Program-made: the position numbers and the translations under genes | In this document: positions 1-8,899 of the stretch, piece after piece | Numbering within the stretch: position 1 is the stretch's first letter | Layout: each line of letters starts with the position of its first letter | Notes under the pieces: generated by a model | The model's database searches: none | What the model was told of the DNA's origin: nothing | The model's input: only the letters and a program-made list of their open reading frames with translations | Assembly: GCF_013385425.1 (NCBI RefSeq) | Contig: NZ_JACAQA010000001.1 | Location: forward strand, 60,739-124,738 | Direction: 5' to 3' | Length of the DNA stretch: 64,000 nt | From: Pseudomonas gingeri | Lineage (GTDB): Bacteria > Pseudomonadota > Gammaproteobacteria > Pseudomonadales > Pseudomonadaceae

Positions 1-922
1 GGGCCCAGATCCGTTGGGTGCCGTCGCGCAGGCTGCCGTCGATGCCCAGCATGCCGCTGACCGCGCCGCTGTGCGGATCGACCCCCGATTGCTCGGCAAA
101 GGCGAACGCCCGCTCCAGCGAGCCATGCAGCGCGGTGCCGCGCAGCAAGGGCGATGACTCCAGCAGGAACAGCCATTCGAACTGATGGCCCGGTTCGAAC
201 CAGTTATCCACAGCCCCCAGCGGTTTCTCCAGCATCACGCCGTGGTGGCGGTCGATAAAGCGTTGCTGCATGCCGGCGGCCAGGGCCAGCAGTGCGCCCT
301 GGGTGGGGGCGTCTTCACGTACCGACAGGGTCGCCAGAAAAGCTTCGGCCAGGTGCATCAACGGGTTCTGCAACGGCCCGCTGCCCAGGGGCGACCAGTC
401 ACGCTCCAAACTCGCTTCATACAGGCCGTCGCCATTGGCGAAACGCACGGCGATCACTTCCAGGGCGGCGTTGAGCACCGACTCCACCAGCGGCTCGCGG
501 ACCTTGGCCCAGTAATGGGCGCAGGCGAAGAGAATAAAGGCGTGGGTGTAGAGATCCTTGCGGGTGTCCAGCGGCTTGCCGTGGGGGTCGACGCTGTAGA
601 ACCAGCCGCCGTACTCGGCATCGTGGAAATGCCGTTGCAACGAACGGAACAGCGCGCTGGCGCGTTCAGCGGCGGCCGGGAAAGCGGCGTCGCCGATCAG
701 GCTGGAAAACAGATACAACTGACGGGCGCAGGCCATGGCGCGATAGCGTTGCGCGGGCAACGGCCGATGGTCGGCGTCGAGCGCCTCGTAGGGCAGCGCC
801 ATCTCGGCGTTCCAGCCGGGGCCTTGCCACAGCGGCACGATGACCTGGCGGAAGTGGTCTTGCACGGTGTTGAACAGTGCACTCAATTCAGGCGTGGAGG
901 CGGAGCTGGAAACATCGGGCAT
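1..922 (-). CDS. AGE-family sugar 2-epimerase/isomerase (3' end cut by window edge)
   Basis: Minus-strand frame open from an ATG at 922 to the left edge; about 307 residues are visible and the C-terminus is missing. It reads as the N-acylglucosamine 2-epimerase / mannose-isomerase (AGE) superfamily, (alpha/alpha)6-barrel enzymes that interconvert aldoses and ketoses or epimerise amino sugars in the cytoplasm. Family-type segments visible are QNPLMHLAEA in the middle and EPGHQFEW further on; such His/Glu clusters line the active site in the family. No signal peptide. The substrate cannot be read from the sequence; mannose/fructose isomerisation is one possibility. No operon partner is visible. 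The reverse-strand frame across this stretch is open too but resembles nothing. Confidence 0.85.
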   Translation of the reverse strand, partial: MPDVSSSASTPELSALFNTVQDHFRQVIVPLWQGPGWNAEMALPYEALDADHRPLPAQRYRAMACARQLYLFSSLIGDAAFPAAAERASALFRSLQRHFHDAEYGGWFYSVDPHGKPLDTRKDLYTHAFILFACAHYWAKVREPLVESVLNAALEVIAVRFANGDGLYEASLERDWSPLGSGPLQNPLMHLAEAFLATLSVREDAPTQGALLALAAGMQQRFIDRHHGVMLEKPLGAVDNWFEPGHQFEWLFLLESSPLLRGTALHGSLERAFAFAEQSGVDPHSGAVSGMLGIDGSLRDGTQRIWA

Positions 923-1053
923 CGGCTGGCGTCGTCAGGGCAAGGGCGGTTGCGCGACATGTTAACAGGCGGTAGCGGACGATGCTGTGGTTGTGGTGAG
1001 CAGAACGTAGGAATAGCGCAATGGGGTCTGCCTGAGACATTTTTGCTGATCAT

Positions 1054-1163
1054 GCGGGCCTCTTCGCGGGCAAGCCCTGCTCCTACAGGGTTTATGTCGA
1101 TCACCTCATTGAGGCTCGCCGCAAAACTGTAGGAGCTGGGCTTGCCCGCGAAGAGGCCCGCCC
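1054..1163. repeat. REP pair (REPIN-like)
   Basis: Two inverted copies of a Pseudomonas REP sequence: 1054-1090 and 1128-1163, each with the TGTAGGAGC/CTTGCCCGCGAAG core in opposite orientation, separated by about 40 bp. The pair sits between the sugar epimerase and the hupE-like gene. Confidence 0.9.
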
Positions 1164-1177
1164 TGGCGCTACAAGAA

Positions 1178-1750
1178 TCAGCCCGCGAGCAACCAGACCC
1201 CGGTCGCCGCCGCAGCAGCACCGGCCACCCGCACCAACGGTGCCGCGGCTTGCGGCAACACCCGCACCACGGCATAACCCAGTGCATGCAAAGTCGCGGT
1301 CGCGACCACAAAACCGGCCGCATAGGTCCACGGGCTCGACATCTCTGGCAGTTCAAGACCGTGGGCCACACCATGGAACAAGGCAAACAGCGCCGTCGCC
1401 GCCAGCGCCAGGCTCAACGGTGGCCGTACCGCCAGCGCCACCGCCAGGCCCAGGGCCAATACCGACGCGGCAATCCCGCTTTCCAGTGCCGGCAGCGCCA
1501 GCCCTTCGAAACCCAGTACCCCGCCGAGCAGCATGGTTCCGACAAAGGTGCAGGGCAACGCCCAGCGCGCGCTGCCTTTTTGCTGCGCCGCCCACAAACC
1601 GACGGCCACCATCGCCAGCAAATGATCGATGCCGCTGACCGGATGGCTGACACCCGCCATCCAGCCGCTGTCGCCGTGGCCGGGATGGGCAAAGGCGATG
1701 GCTGGCATAAGCAGCAGGGCGAGGGTACCGAGGATTTTTTTCAAGGTCAT
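1178..1750 (-). CDS. HupE/UreJ-family membrane protein
   Basis: 190-aa membrane protein. It starts with a cleavable signal peptide (about 22 residues ending AFAHP), giving a mature N-terminus with a His-rich HPGHGDS segment, then about six hydrophobic helices. The segment HPVSGIDHLLAM, with conserved His and Asp, is the HupE/UreJ signature. Members are thought to be secondary nickel (or cobalt) permeases that feed metal to hydrogenase or urease. It lies 40 bp downstream of ureG on the same strand, which supports a role in nickel supply for urease. The nickel role is inferred from family and neighbours. Confidence 0.88.
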   Translation of the reverse strand: MTLKKILGTLALLLMPAIAFAHPGHGDSGWMAGVSHPVSGIDHLLAMVAVGLWAAQQKGSARWALPCTFVGTMLLGGVLGFEGLALPALESGIAASVLALGLAVALAVRPPLSLALAATALFALFHGVAHGLELPEMSSPWTYAAGFVVATATLHALGYAVVRVLPQAAAPLVRVAGAAAAATGVWLLAG

Positions 1751-1790
1751 GGTTGGGCTCCGTATTGTTGAAGTAGCGGTTGGCCAGGCA

Positions 1791-2408
1791 TCAGGCTGCT
1801 GTCAGCAGGCCCTGGCGTTCGATAAAGGCGACGATGGCGTCCAGGCCATGTCCGGTTTTCTGGTTGCTGAAGACAAACGGCTTGTCACCGCGCATGCGCC
1901 GCGTGTCGCTGTCCATCATCTCCAGGGACGCGCCCACCAGCGGTGCCAGGTCGATCTTGTTGATCACCAGCAGGTCGGACTTGCAGATCCCCGGCCCGCC
2001 CTTGCGCGGCAGCTTGTCGCCGGCCGAGACGTCGATCACGTAGATCGTCAGGTCGGAGAGTTCCGGGCTGAAGGTCGCCGAGAGGTTGTCGCCGCCGGAT
2101 TCCACCAGGATCAGGTCCAACCCCGGAAAGCGACGGTTCAACTGGTCGACGGCTTCGAGGTTGATCGAGGCATCCTCGCGAATCGCGGTGTGCGGGCAGC
2201 CACCGGTTTCCACGCCGATGATCCGCTCCGGGGCCAGGGCCTCGTTGCGCACCAGGAAGTCGGCGTCTTCGCGGGTATAGATATCGTTGGTCACCACCGC
2301 CAGGTTGTAGCGGTCGCGCAGGGCCAGGCACAGGGCCAGGGTCAGGGCGGTCTTGCCGGAGCCCACCGGGCCGCCGATACCGACACGCAGAGGTTGTGCG
2401 TTCATCAT
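1791..2408 (-). CDS. ureG: urease accessory GTPase UreG
   Basis: 205-aa SIMIBI-class GTPase that delivers nickel to apo-urease and, with UreF and UreD/H, hydrolyses GTP to drive metallocentre assembly. The P-loop GPVGSGKT is at about residues 13-20. The nickel-binding Cys-Pro-His shows in the segment [13 protein letters not shown], and the base-specificity motif appears as NKIDL. Length equals the usual UreG (about 205). It follows ureF by 6 bp and precedes the hupE-like gene, so ureE-ureF-ureG-hupE forms one minus-strand operon. The structural genes ureABC and ureD are not in the window. Confidence 0.97.
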   Translation of the reverse strand: MMNAQPLRVGIGGPVGSGKTALTLALCLALRDRYNLAVVTNDIYTREDADFLVRNEALAPERIIGVETGGCPHTAIREDASINLEAVDQLNRRFPGLDLILVESGGDNLSATFSPELSDLTIYVIDVSAGDKLPRKGGPGICKSDLLVINKIDLAPLVGASLEMMDSDTRRMRGDKPFVFSNQKTGHGLDAIVAFIERQGLLTAA

Positions 2409-2414
2409 GTTCTC

Positions 2415-3089
2415 CTAGGAACGAAACAGGCGGCTGTACTGGCGCTCATGGGCCATGCACGCCAGGGACAGGCCGAAGGCGGCGCTGCCGATGGATTGAA
2501 GGTCCTGGGCCGTGGCGGCTTGCTGGGCCTGTTGCAGCAGGGGCAGCAACTCGCTGGTCAGGCGCTGGGCGGCTTGCTGGCCCAGGGGCAGGGTTTTCAT
2601 CAGCACGGCCAGCTGGTTTTCCAGCCAGCTCCAGAGCCAGGCGGCCAAGGCGTCCTGGGGACTGATCTGCCAGGCACGGGCGGCCAGCGCCCAGCCCAGG
2701 GCCAGATGCGGTTCGCTTTGCTGTGCGAGGAAGGTTCGGGCGGTGTCATCCAGTTCCGGCAGGCCGCTGAGCAACTGCTGCAGGGAATAACCCATCTGCC
2801 GGCTTTCCTGATACAGCTCGCGGGTTTCGCGGCTGGCGCGGTGTTCTTCGCAGAGCTGTTGCAACTCGCCCCAGTTTTCGTCCGCCGCCGCCTGGCAATG
2901 GGCGAGCAGCAGCGGCGCTTCGAAGCGGGCCAGATTGAGCAGTAATTGATCGGCGATCCAGCGCCGGGCGCCATCTGCGTCCTTGACCCGGGCCTGTTCC
3001 ACGGCCATTTCCAGGCCTTGGGAATAGCTGTAGCCGCCGATGGGCAATTGCGGGCTGGCCAGGCGCAACAGCGCCCAGGCCGGGTTCAT
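2415..3089 (-). CDS. ureF: urease accessory protein UreF
   Basis: 224-aa all-helical urease chaperone that binds UreD/UreH and UreG in the activation complex and gates the GTPase. The N-terminal LRLASPQLPIGGYSYSQGLE region is the conserved UreF start, and the length is normal. Its ATG overlaps the ureE stop by 4 bp (3086-3089), a sign of translational coupling. Cytoplasmic. Confidence 0.96.
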   Translation of the reverse strand: MNPAWALLRLASPQLPIGGYSYSQGLEMAVEQARVKDADGARRWIADQLLLNLARFEAPLLLAHCQAAADENWGELQQLCEEHRASRETRELYQESRQMGYSLQQLLSGLPELDDTARTFLAQQSEPHLALGWALAARAWQISPQDALAAWLWSWLENQLAVLMKTLPLGQQAAQRLTSELLPLLQQAQQAATAQDLQSIGSAAFGLSLACMAHERQYSRLFRS

Positions 3090-3586
3090 GGGCGCACACC
3101 GAACTGGTGCAGGCGCGGCGGGTAGTTGAAGTCTTCGTCGCCGTGGCGGGAGTGGTGATGGCCGCCGCCGTAGGCACCGTGTTCCGGCTGGAATGGGGCT
3201 TCGAGGGTTTCGGTATGGGCGCCGAGCTGTTCGAGCATGGCCTTGAGCACGTAGTCGTCGAGTAGCCGGAGCCAGCCGTCGCCGACTTGCAGGGTGACAT
3301 GGCGGTTGCCCAGGTGATAGGCGGCACGGGTCAGTTCGAAGGCATTGCGGCAGGTGACGTGCAGCAGTTGTTCGGGGCGTGCGCAGACCCGCACGATGCG
3401 GCCGTCCTCGGCTTCCAGGTATTCACCGTCGTACAGCGGTGGCTGGCCACGTTCAAGGAACAGTCCTACGTCCTCACCCTCGGCACTGAAACAGCGCAGG
3501 CGACTTTTGCTGCGGGCTTCGAAGTTCAGGTGCAGCTCGGCGGCCCAGGTGGATTGCGCTTCGATTCTGCGATGAATCACCAACAT
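3086..3586 (-). CDS. ureE: urease accessory nickel chaperone UreE
   Basis: 166-aa metallochaperone that stores and hands nickel to the UreG complex. The N-terminal peptide-binding domain is recognisable (RSKSRLRCFSAEGEDVGLFL), followed by the metal-binding domain (YHLGNRHVTLQV) and a His-rich C-terminal tail (GGGHHHSRHG) typical of UreE. A GGAAG motif lies about 8 bp before the ATG. It is first of the ureE-F-G operon. desT lies about 290 bp upstream, on the same strand but reading toward this block, the order I recall for P. aeruginosa. Confidence 0.96.
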   Translation of the reverse strand: MLVIHRRIEAQSTWAAELHLNFEARSKSRLRCFSAEGEDVGLFLERGQPPLYDGEYLEAEDGRIVRVCARPEQLLHVTCRNAFELTRAAYHLGNRHVTLQVGDGWLRLLDDYVLKAMLEQLGAHTETLEAPFQPEHGAYGGGHHHSRHGDEDFNYPPRLHQFGVRP

Positions 3587-3760
3587 CAGGAGGCTTCCGG
3601 CAATGAGCGATGGTTGAGCTAGAGCAAGGGGCTTGCCAATCGTTCGCCGCGTAGGAAAGTCCCGTCAGAAAGCGCTGGATGCCTGAAAAGGGAGCGTAGT
3701 CATGTTTCAGAATGTTTCAAGATGGTGCGCAAGTGATGTAAGTGCGCTTTTGTGGTGCCT

Positions 3761-3856
3761 GGCGGGCCTCATCGCCGGCACACCGGCTCCCACAGGTCTG
3801 CGTTTCAACGCCAAGATCTTGTCGTATCGAACTGTAGGGGCTTGCCGGCGATCCGG
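3761..3856. repeat. REP pair in the ureE-desT gap
   Basis: Inverted REP-like halves: ATCGCCGGCACACCGGCTCC at about 3771-3790 and GGGGCTTGCCGGCGAT at about 3837-3852, with a spacer of about 45 bp. The rest of the 3587-3876 gap shows no convincing gene. Confidence 0.75.
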
Positions 3857-3876
3857 GTGCAGGGCACCCGTTCCGG

Positions 3877-4509
3877 TTACTCGGTACTGCCCAGACCCTG
3901 CCAATGCTTCAATCCGATAAAGATGAAGCGCAGTTGCTGGGTGATCTTGGCTTGGGGCGTCAGATGTTCCGGCAAGGGATCGGACGGTGGGTCGATGATA
4001 TCCGGCAGGGTGGCGAACACACTCTTGACGATCAGGTCGGCCATGACCGCCAACCCGGCGGGGTCCAGGTGGTCGAGCTTGGGCATCAGGCCCAGGTCGG
4101 TCGCCAGGTCCGTGCTGATATTTTCCCGCAACGCCCCGATGGCCTGGCGCACCGGCTGCGAGCCACCGTATTGCTCACGGGCGAGAAACAGGAACTGCGA
4201 GCGATTGGCCGCCACCACATCGAGAAAAATCCGCACCGACGCATCGATAATGCCGCCCATGACGAACTCGTTGTGACGCACCAGCCGGATGGTTTCGCGG
4301 AAGGTCTGGCCGACTTCGCGGACCAGGGCCAGGCCGAGCTGGTCCATATCGTCGAAATGCCGGTAGAAACCGGTGGGCACGATGCCGGCGGTCTTCGCCA
4401 CTTCCCGCAGGCTCAGGCTGCCGAAGCCACGGCCGGATTCCATCAGGTGCCGGGCAGCGTCCATGAGCGCGTGTCGAGTCTGTTGTTTCTGTTCGGCGCG
4501 GGGCAGCAT
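3877..4509 (-). CDS. desT: TetR-family fatty-acid desaturase regulator DesT
   Basis: 210-aa TetR regulator with an N-terminal helix-turn-helix (LSLREVAKTAGIVPTGFYRHF) of the FabR/DesT type. DesT senses the acyl-CoA pool and represses desBC when unsaturated acyl-CoA is plentiful (known for P. aeruginosa). The body contains FLFLAREQYGGS, shared by this subgroup. The ATG at 4509 is preferred over the in-frame GTG at 4545 because it leaves the short pre-HTH tail usual for the family. Adjacency to ureEFG matches the P. aeruginosa order I remember. desB/desC are not adjacent here, unlike in P. aeruginosa, so their location is unknown. Confidence 0.8.
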   Translation of the reverse strand: MLPRAEQKQQTRHALMDAARHLMESGRGFGSLSLREVAKTAGIVPTGFYRHFDDMDQLGLALVREVGQTFRETIRLVRHNEFVMGGIIDASVRIFLDVVAANRSQFLFLAREQYGGSQPVRQAIGALRENISTDLATDLGLMPKLDHLDPAGLAVMADLIVKSVFATLPDIIDPPSDPLPEHLTPQAKITQQLRFIFIGLKHWQGLGSTE

Positions 4510-4627
4510 CGCAAGGGTATTTTCTGGATGAAGAGAGCGGCGCACTCTAGCAAATCAGCTTTGCCGGCGTCGAACCAAGAGAAGGGGGCAATCGCGGGAT
4601 TTCGAATATTCAGGGCCCTGAAATATC

Positions 4628-4654
4628 AAAGCCCGGTCCAGGAGACCGGGCTTT
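4628..4654 (-). terminator. Rho-independent terminator after the repeat-protein gene
   Basis: Stem AAAGCCCGGTC / GACCGGGCTTT with a 5-nt loop, about 20 bp beyond the stop codon at 4674 on the minus strand. Confidence 0.85.
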
Positions 4655-4673
4655 GTTCCAGGCCAGCAAGGCC

Positions 4674-5213
4674 TTAACTCAGGCTGCTGTTGCGTTCGAT
4701 CACACGGTCACCGCCGTCTTGGACCAAACCTTTCTCTTCCAGGCGAGCACGGCCACCTTCGGCGAATTTGTCGTTCTCACCAATGGAGGTCTTGCTGGAG
4801 CCGTTCTCGGCCAGGCCGTTTTCTCTTTCGTGTTGGGCTTGTGGTGTATGGGCGCTGCCGTTTTCAGCGAACTTGTCGTTCTCACCAATGGCGGTTTTGC
4901 TGGAGCCATTCTCGGCCAAGCCGTTTTCTCTTTCGTGCTGGGCTTGTGGAGTATGGTCGCTACCGTTTTCAGCGAATTTGTCGTTCTCACCGATTGCGGT
5001 TTTGCTGGAACCGTTTTCGGCCAAGCCGTTTTCTCTTTCGTGTTGGGCTTGTGGAGTACGGGAGCTACCGTCTTCGGCCAGGGTGTTCAGCACTTGGCTA
5101 ACGGTTGCATGGCTGGCCTGAGCCTGTGGAGCAGCCTGTTCACGGGCTGGCAGCGCGTAGGCATTGGCAGTCAGGACGGCAAGTGTGAGGCTAAGCAGTA
5201 ATTGGCGTTTCAT
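4674..5213 (-). CDS. secreted tandem-repeat protein of unknown function
   Basis: 179-aa protein with a clear signal peptide (MKRQLLLSLTL... cleaved after NAYA), so probably periplasmic or secreted. The mature part is three near-identical 35-residue units with the sub-motifs ENGLAENGSSKT, IGENDKFAENGS and HTPQAQHER, then a tail ending DGGDRVIERNSS. The mature protein has no obvious hydrophobic segment and is rich in Glu, Asn, Gly and Ser, so it is probably extended or disordered. The start at 5213 is chosen over the longer frame because it yields the signal peptide. I do not recognise a function; Pseudomonas has short secreted proteins with the same AE-x-GS-type ending, but I cannot assign a role. 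Confidence 0.75.
   Translation of the reverse strand: MKRQLLLSLTLAVLTANAYALPAREQAAPQAQASHATVSQVLNTLAEDGSSRTPQAQHERENGLAENGSSKTAIGENDKFAENGSDHTPQAQHERENGLAENGSSKTAIGENDKFAENGSAHTPQAQHERENGLAENGSSKTSIGENDKFAEGGRARLEEKGLVQDGGDRVIERNSSLS
4766..5084. repeat. 105-bp in-frame tandem repeat, 3 units
   Basis: The same block recurs at exact 105-bp spacing (for example TCGTTCTCAC at 4771, 4876 and 4981), giving three 35-codon units that differ by only a few bases. Because the unit is a multiple of three, copy-number change would alter length without a frameshift. Confidence 0.92.
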
Positions 5214-5574
5214 GATCGGGTGCTCCGTAGGAGGGCGATAAAGTGGGTACGAAGCCAATGCTACTCTTGCAAAATCGATATAAAAGTTCATAAGCACAAT
5301 GTTAATAATCAACGGAATTGATGGTTCTACCCAAACCCCTCTAGATCAAGGCTTACAGCGCGTTACCTTTGCTCCGCAATGGGTATTTTCGACCCACTGC
5401 CGCGCCACATGGGGGCATGCAGTGAACGAAAAGCTGGCGGATGGGTCAGGACCGTTGATTCCCAGCCCGGGTCGATTAATGGTTTTTGGCGTTAAACCTT
5501 GTCGGGCGTTTGTGGGTCGTACAGGCATAATGCGTCGATTTTTGGACGCTCAGTCGTTCTAGGAGCCCCGTGCA

Positions 5575-7644
5575 ATGACGCGCACTCGAAAGATTCTTGC
5601 CTGGACCGGCGCCAGCCTTGTCCTACTGCTGGCCGTGCTGGTCGCCGTCATCGCCTTGTTCGATTGGAACCGGGTCAAACCGCCGATCAATGCCAAGGTC
5701 TCGGCCATCCTCCATCGGCCCTTTGCTATCAATGGTGATTTGTCCCTGCGCTGGCAGCGTGAAGCCGACGAGGGCGGCTGGCGGGCCTGGGTGCCTTGGC
5801 CGCATCTGATCGCCGAGGACCTGACCCTGGGCAATCCCGACTGGTCGAAGAGCCCGCAGATGGTCACCCTCAAGCGTGTCGAACTGCGTCTCTCGCCGTT
5901 GCCGCTGCTGGTGCGGCAGGTGGTGATCCCACGTATCGACCTGACCGAGCCCAATGCCAGCCTCGAACGCCTGGCCGATGGTCGCGCCAGTTGGAGCTTC
6001 CAGTTCGATCCCTCGGACCCGAACGCCGAACCGTCCAGCTGGGTGGTGGATATCGGTGCCATCGGCTTTGACAAGGGTCATGTCACCCTCGACGACCAGA
6101 GCCTGAATGCTCACTTGGATCTGGTGATCGATCCGTTGGGCAAGTCGATTCCGTTCGGCGATATCGTCGGTGACAAGGCCGCGAAAAAGGCTCTGGAGAA
6201 AGGCGCTGCCCCCCAGGACTATGCCTTTGCGCTGAACGCCAAAGGCCATTACCACGGCCAGAACCTCGCCGGCAGCGGCAAGATCGGCGGCTTGCTGGCC
6301 TTGCAGGACGCGGCCAAACCGTTCCCGGTCCAGGCCGACGTGAAGATCGCTGACACCCGGATCGCCGTCGCCGGGACCCTGACCGACCCACGCAATCTCG
6401 GCGCCCTCGACCTGCGCCTGACGCTGTCGGGCACCAGCCTGGGCAACCTCTACCCGCTGACCGGCGTCACCCTGCCGGATTCGCCAGCGTATGAGACCGA
6501 CGGTCATCTGATCGCCAAACTACGGGATCCCGCCGGGGCCGCGTTCACCTACGAGAAATTCAACGGCAAGATCGGCACCAGCGATATCCACGGCGACCTC
6601 ACTTATCTGGCGAGCCAGCCGCGGCCCAAACTCAGTGGCACCCTGGTCTCCAATCAACTGCTGATGACCGACCTGGCGCCGTTGATCGGCGCCGACTCCA
6701 ACGCCAAGCAGAAGGCCCGTGGCGGTGAAAGCAAACAGCCGGCGGACAGGGTGCTGCCGGTGGAAGAGTTCCGCACCGAGCGCTGGCGCGACATGGATGC
6801 CGACGTGGAATTCACCGGCAAGCGCATCGTCCATAGCAGCGAATTACCGTTTACCGACCTCTATACCCACCTGGTGCTCACCGACGGCGAGCTGAGCCTT
6901 GAGCCGCTGCGTTTCGGCGTGGCCGGTGGCAAGCTCGACGCACAGATCCGCCTCAACGGCCGCACCACGCCGATGCAGGGCCGGGCCAAGCTGACGGCGC
7001 GCAACTTCAAGCTCAAGCAACTGTTCCCCACCTTCGAGCCGATGCAGACCAGCTTCGGTGAACTCAATGGCGATGCGGATATCGCCGGCACCGGCAACTC
7101 GGTGGCGAAGTTGCTCGGCACCTCCAATGGCGACCTGAAGATGCTGGTCAACGATGGCGCCATCAGCCGTGGGTTGATGGAGATTGCCGGGCTCAACGTG
7201 GGTAACTACGTGGTCGGGAAAATCTTTGGCGACAAGGAAGTGAAGATCAATTGCGCGGCGGCGGACCTGGGGATCAAGAGCGGCCTGGCGACCACCCGGC
7301 TGTTTGTCTTCGATACCGAGAACGCAATCATCTATATCGATGGCACGGCCAACTTTGCCAACGAGCAGTTGGACTTGAAGGTCACGCCTGAGTCCAAGGG
7401 CTTGCGCTTGTTGTCCTTGCGCTCGCCCTTGTATGTGCGGGGCAAATTCATCAAGCCCGATGCCGGTGTGCAGGCGGTGCCGTTGATGTTGCGCGGCGCG
7501 GGCATGGTCGCCCTGGGCTTGATCGCCGGGCCGGCGGCGGGGCTGCTGGCGTTGGTGGCGCCCAGCGGCGATGTACCGAATCAGTGCGCGCCGTTGCTGG
7601 AACAGATGCGTGCGGGCAAGGCGCCGAAGACGGTGAAGGGCTGA
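5575..7644 (+). CDS. AsmA-family protein
   Basis: 689-aa protein with one N-terminal membrane anchor (about residues 9-28, SLVLLLAVLVAVIALF) and a long periplasmic beta-rich region. The opening after the anchor (DWNRVKPPINAKVSAILHRPF) and the C-terminal region with repeated beta-strand motifs (TRLFVFDTENAIIYIDGTANF) are typical of AsmA proteins. These are bridge-like proteins of the inner membrane linked to phospholipid transport and outer-membrane homeostasis; that role is family knowledge. A GGAG motif lies about 10 bp before the ATG. It is monocistronic by spacing. Confidence 0.88.
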   Translation: MTRTRKILAWTGASLVLLLAVLVAVIALFDWNRVKPPINAKVSAILHRPFAINGDLSLRWQREADEGGWRAWVPWPHLIAEDLTLGNPDWSKSPQMVTLKRVELRLSPLPLLVRQVVIPRIDLTEPNASLERLADGRASWSFQFDPSDPNAEPSSWVVDIGAIGFDKGHVTLDDQSLNAHLDLVIDPLGKSIPFGDIVGDKAAKKALEKGAAPQDYAFALNAKGHYHGQNLAGSGKIGGLLALQDAAKPFPVQADVKIADTRIAVAGTLTDPRNLGALDLRLTLSGTSLGNLYPLTGVTLPDSPAYETDGHLIAKLRDPAGAAFTYEKFNGKIGTSDIHGDLTYLASQPRPKLSGTLVSNQLLMTDLAPLIGADSNAKQKARGGESKQPADRVLPVEEFRTERWRDMDADVEFTGKRIVHSSELPFTDLYTHLVLTDGELSLEPLRFGVAGGKLDAQIRLNGRTTPMQGRAKLTARNFKLKQLFPTFEPMQTSFGELNGDADIAGTGNSVAKLLGTSNGDLKMLVNDGAISRGLMEIAGLNVGNYVVGKIFGDKEVKINCAAADLGIKSGLATTRLFVFDTENAIIYIDGTANFANEQLDLKVTPESKGLRLLSLRSPLYVRGKFIKPDAGVQAVPLMLRGAGMVALGLIAGPAAGLLALVAPSGDVPNQCAPLLEQMRAGKAPKTVKG

Positions 7645-7765
7645 AAGCGTGGCGTGATACCGGCTGGCCGGCTCGCCACAATGCATTTGTCATCTTCAAT
7701 GCCGATGCTTTGACCTTCGCAGTGCTGCCGGGCTTTGGCTTTTGACCTTCAGGGATGCTCACGGG

Positions 7766-8656
7766 ATGCCGCAAGAACTTGCCACACGTTATCCGCTGGT
7801 GCTGGTGCCGGGCATGCTCGGCTTTGTCCGCCTGGTATTTTTTCCCTACTGGTACGGGATTGTGCCGGCGTTGCGTCGTGGTGGCGCGCGGGTATTTCCG
7901 GTGGCGGTCTCGCCGCTGCATTCCAGCGAGGTGCGCGGTGAGCAATTGCTGGCGCGGATCGAGCGGATCCGCCGCGACACCGGGGCCGACAAGGTCAATC
8001 TGATCGGCCATAGCCAGGGCGCGCTGACGGCCCGTTATGCGGCGGCGAAACGGCCGGAGTGGGTGGCCTCGGTGACCTCGGTCGCCGGTCCCAATCATGG
8101 CTCGGAGCTGGCGGACTATTTTGACAAGCACTATCCCCGTGAGGGGCTGCCGGCTCGTCTGCTCAGCCTGGCGCTTTGTATGGTGGCGCGGGTGATGGGA
8201 TGGCTGGACACGGGCCATTACGGGCTGAGGCTGCCGATGGACCTGCCGGCGTCACACCAGTCGCTGACCAGCGAAGGGGTTGCGCTGTTCAATCTGCAAT
8301 ACCCGCAAGGGTTGCCGCAGAGCTGGGGCGGGCAGGGCGATGAATTGGTGAATGGAGTGCGTTACTACTCCTGGTCCGGCATCTTGCAGCCCGGGATCAC
8401 GGATCGCGGGCGCAATCTGTTCGATGGCACCAACCGCAGTTGCCGGCTGTTCGCCAAAACCTTCGTGCGTGAGGCCGGGCAGTGCGATGGCATGGTCGGC
8501 CGTAACAGCTCGCATTTGGGAACGGTGATCGGCGATGACTATCCGCTGGATCACCTTGATATCGTCAACCAGTCGTTCGGGTTGGTGGGCAAGGGCGCGG
8601 AGCCGATCCGGTTGTTTGTCGAGCATGCGCGGCGGTTGAAGTTGGCGGGTGTCTGA
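7766..8656 (+). CDS. family I-type triacylglycerol lipase/esterase without signal peptide
   Basis: 296-aa alpha/beta-hydrolase of the Pseudomonas/Burkholderia lipase type. It begins almost at the core with RYPLVLVPGMLGF; the nucleophile elbow is GHSQG (Ser about 83). A likely acid is the Asp in CDGMVG and the base the His in PLDHLD, the order and spacing of that lipase family. Secreted members carry a signal peptide and need a foldase; this one has neither in view, so it may be cytoplasmic or exported otherwise. ATG at 7766 is preferred over a TTG at 7742. Substrate is probably a water-insoluble ester, but that is inferred. Confidence 0.85.
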   Translation: MPQELATRYPLVLVPGMLGFVRLVFFPYWYGIVPALRRGGARVFPVAVSPLHSSEVRGEQLLARIERIRRDTGADKVNLIGHSQGALTARYAAAKRPEWVASVTSVAGPNHGSELADYFDKHYPREGLPARLLSLALCMVARVMGWLDTGHYGLRLPMDLPASHQSLTSEGVALFNLQYPQGLPQSWGGQGDELVNGVRYYSWSGILQPGITDRGRNLFDGTNRSCRLFAKTFVREAGQCDGMVGRNSSHLGTVIGDDYPLDHLDIVNQSFGLVGKGAEPIRLFVEHARRLKLAGV

Positions 8657-8840
8657 AGCGAGGTGTTCAACGCTGAATGCCCTGTCGCAGAGAGTGAAAA
8701 TGCCATCGCTGGCAGCGGTACTGGCACGTATTTCAGGGTGTAAAAGCGGCAGCTATTCGGCGGGGCGCTGGACTATAGTTCGGTGGTCATCGACGAATCG
8801 GTGACCGGTCTTAGCCGATCGAAACTGTTACGAAACGCAG

Positions 8841-8867
8841 AAGCGCCTTATGATGTCGGCGCTTTTT
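8841..8867 (+). terminator. probable Rho-independent terminator
   Basis: AAGCGCC / GGCGCTT stem followed by a T-run, in the 8657-9022 gap. It lies about 185 bp after the lipase stop, so it could end that transcript or an unannotated one. Confidence 0.55.
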
Positions 8868-8899
8868 GCTGCCTGTTTTTTTGCCATGGCGGCTGTGCG

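Noticed and set aside
185..1132. 315-codon plus-strand frame over the epimerase gene
   Set aside because: It is antisense to a frame that reads as AGE-family protein; its own translation shows no domain and is rich in Gly/Arg/Gln, typical of a shadow frame.
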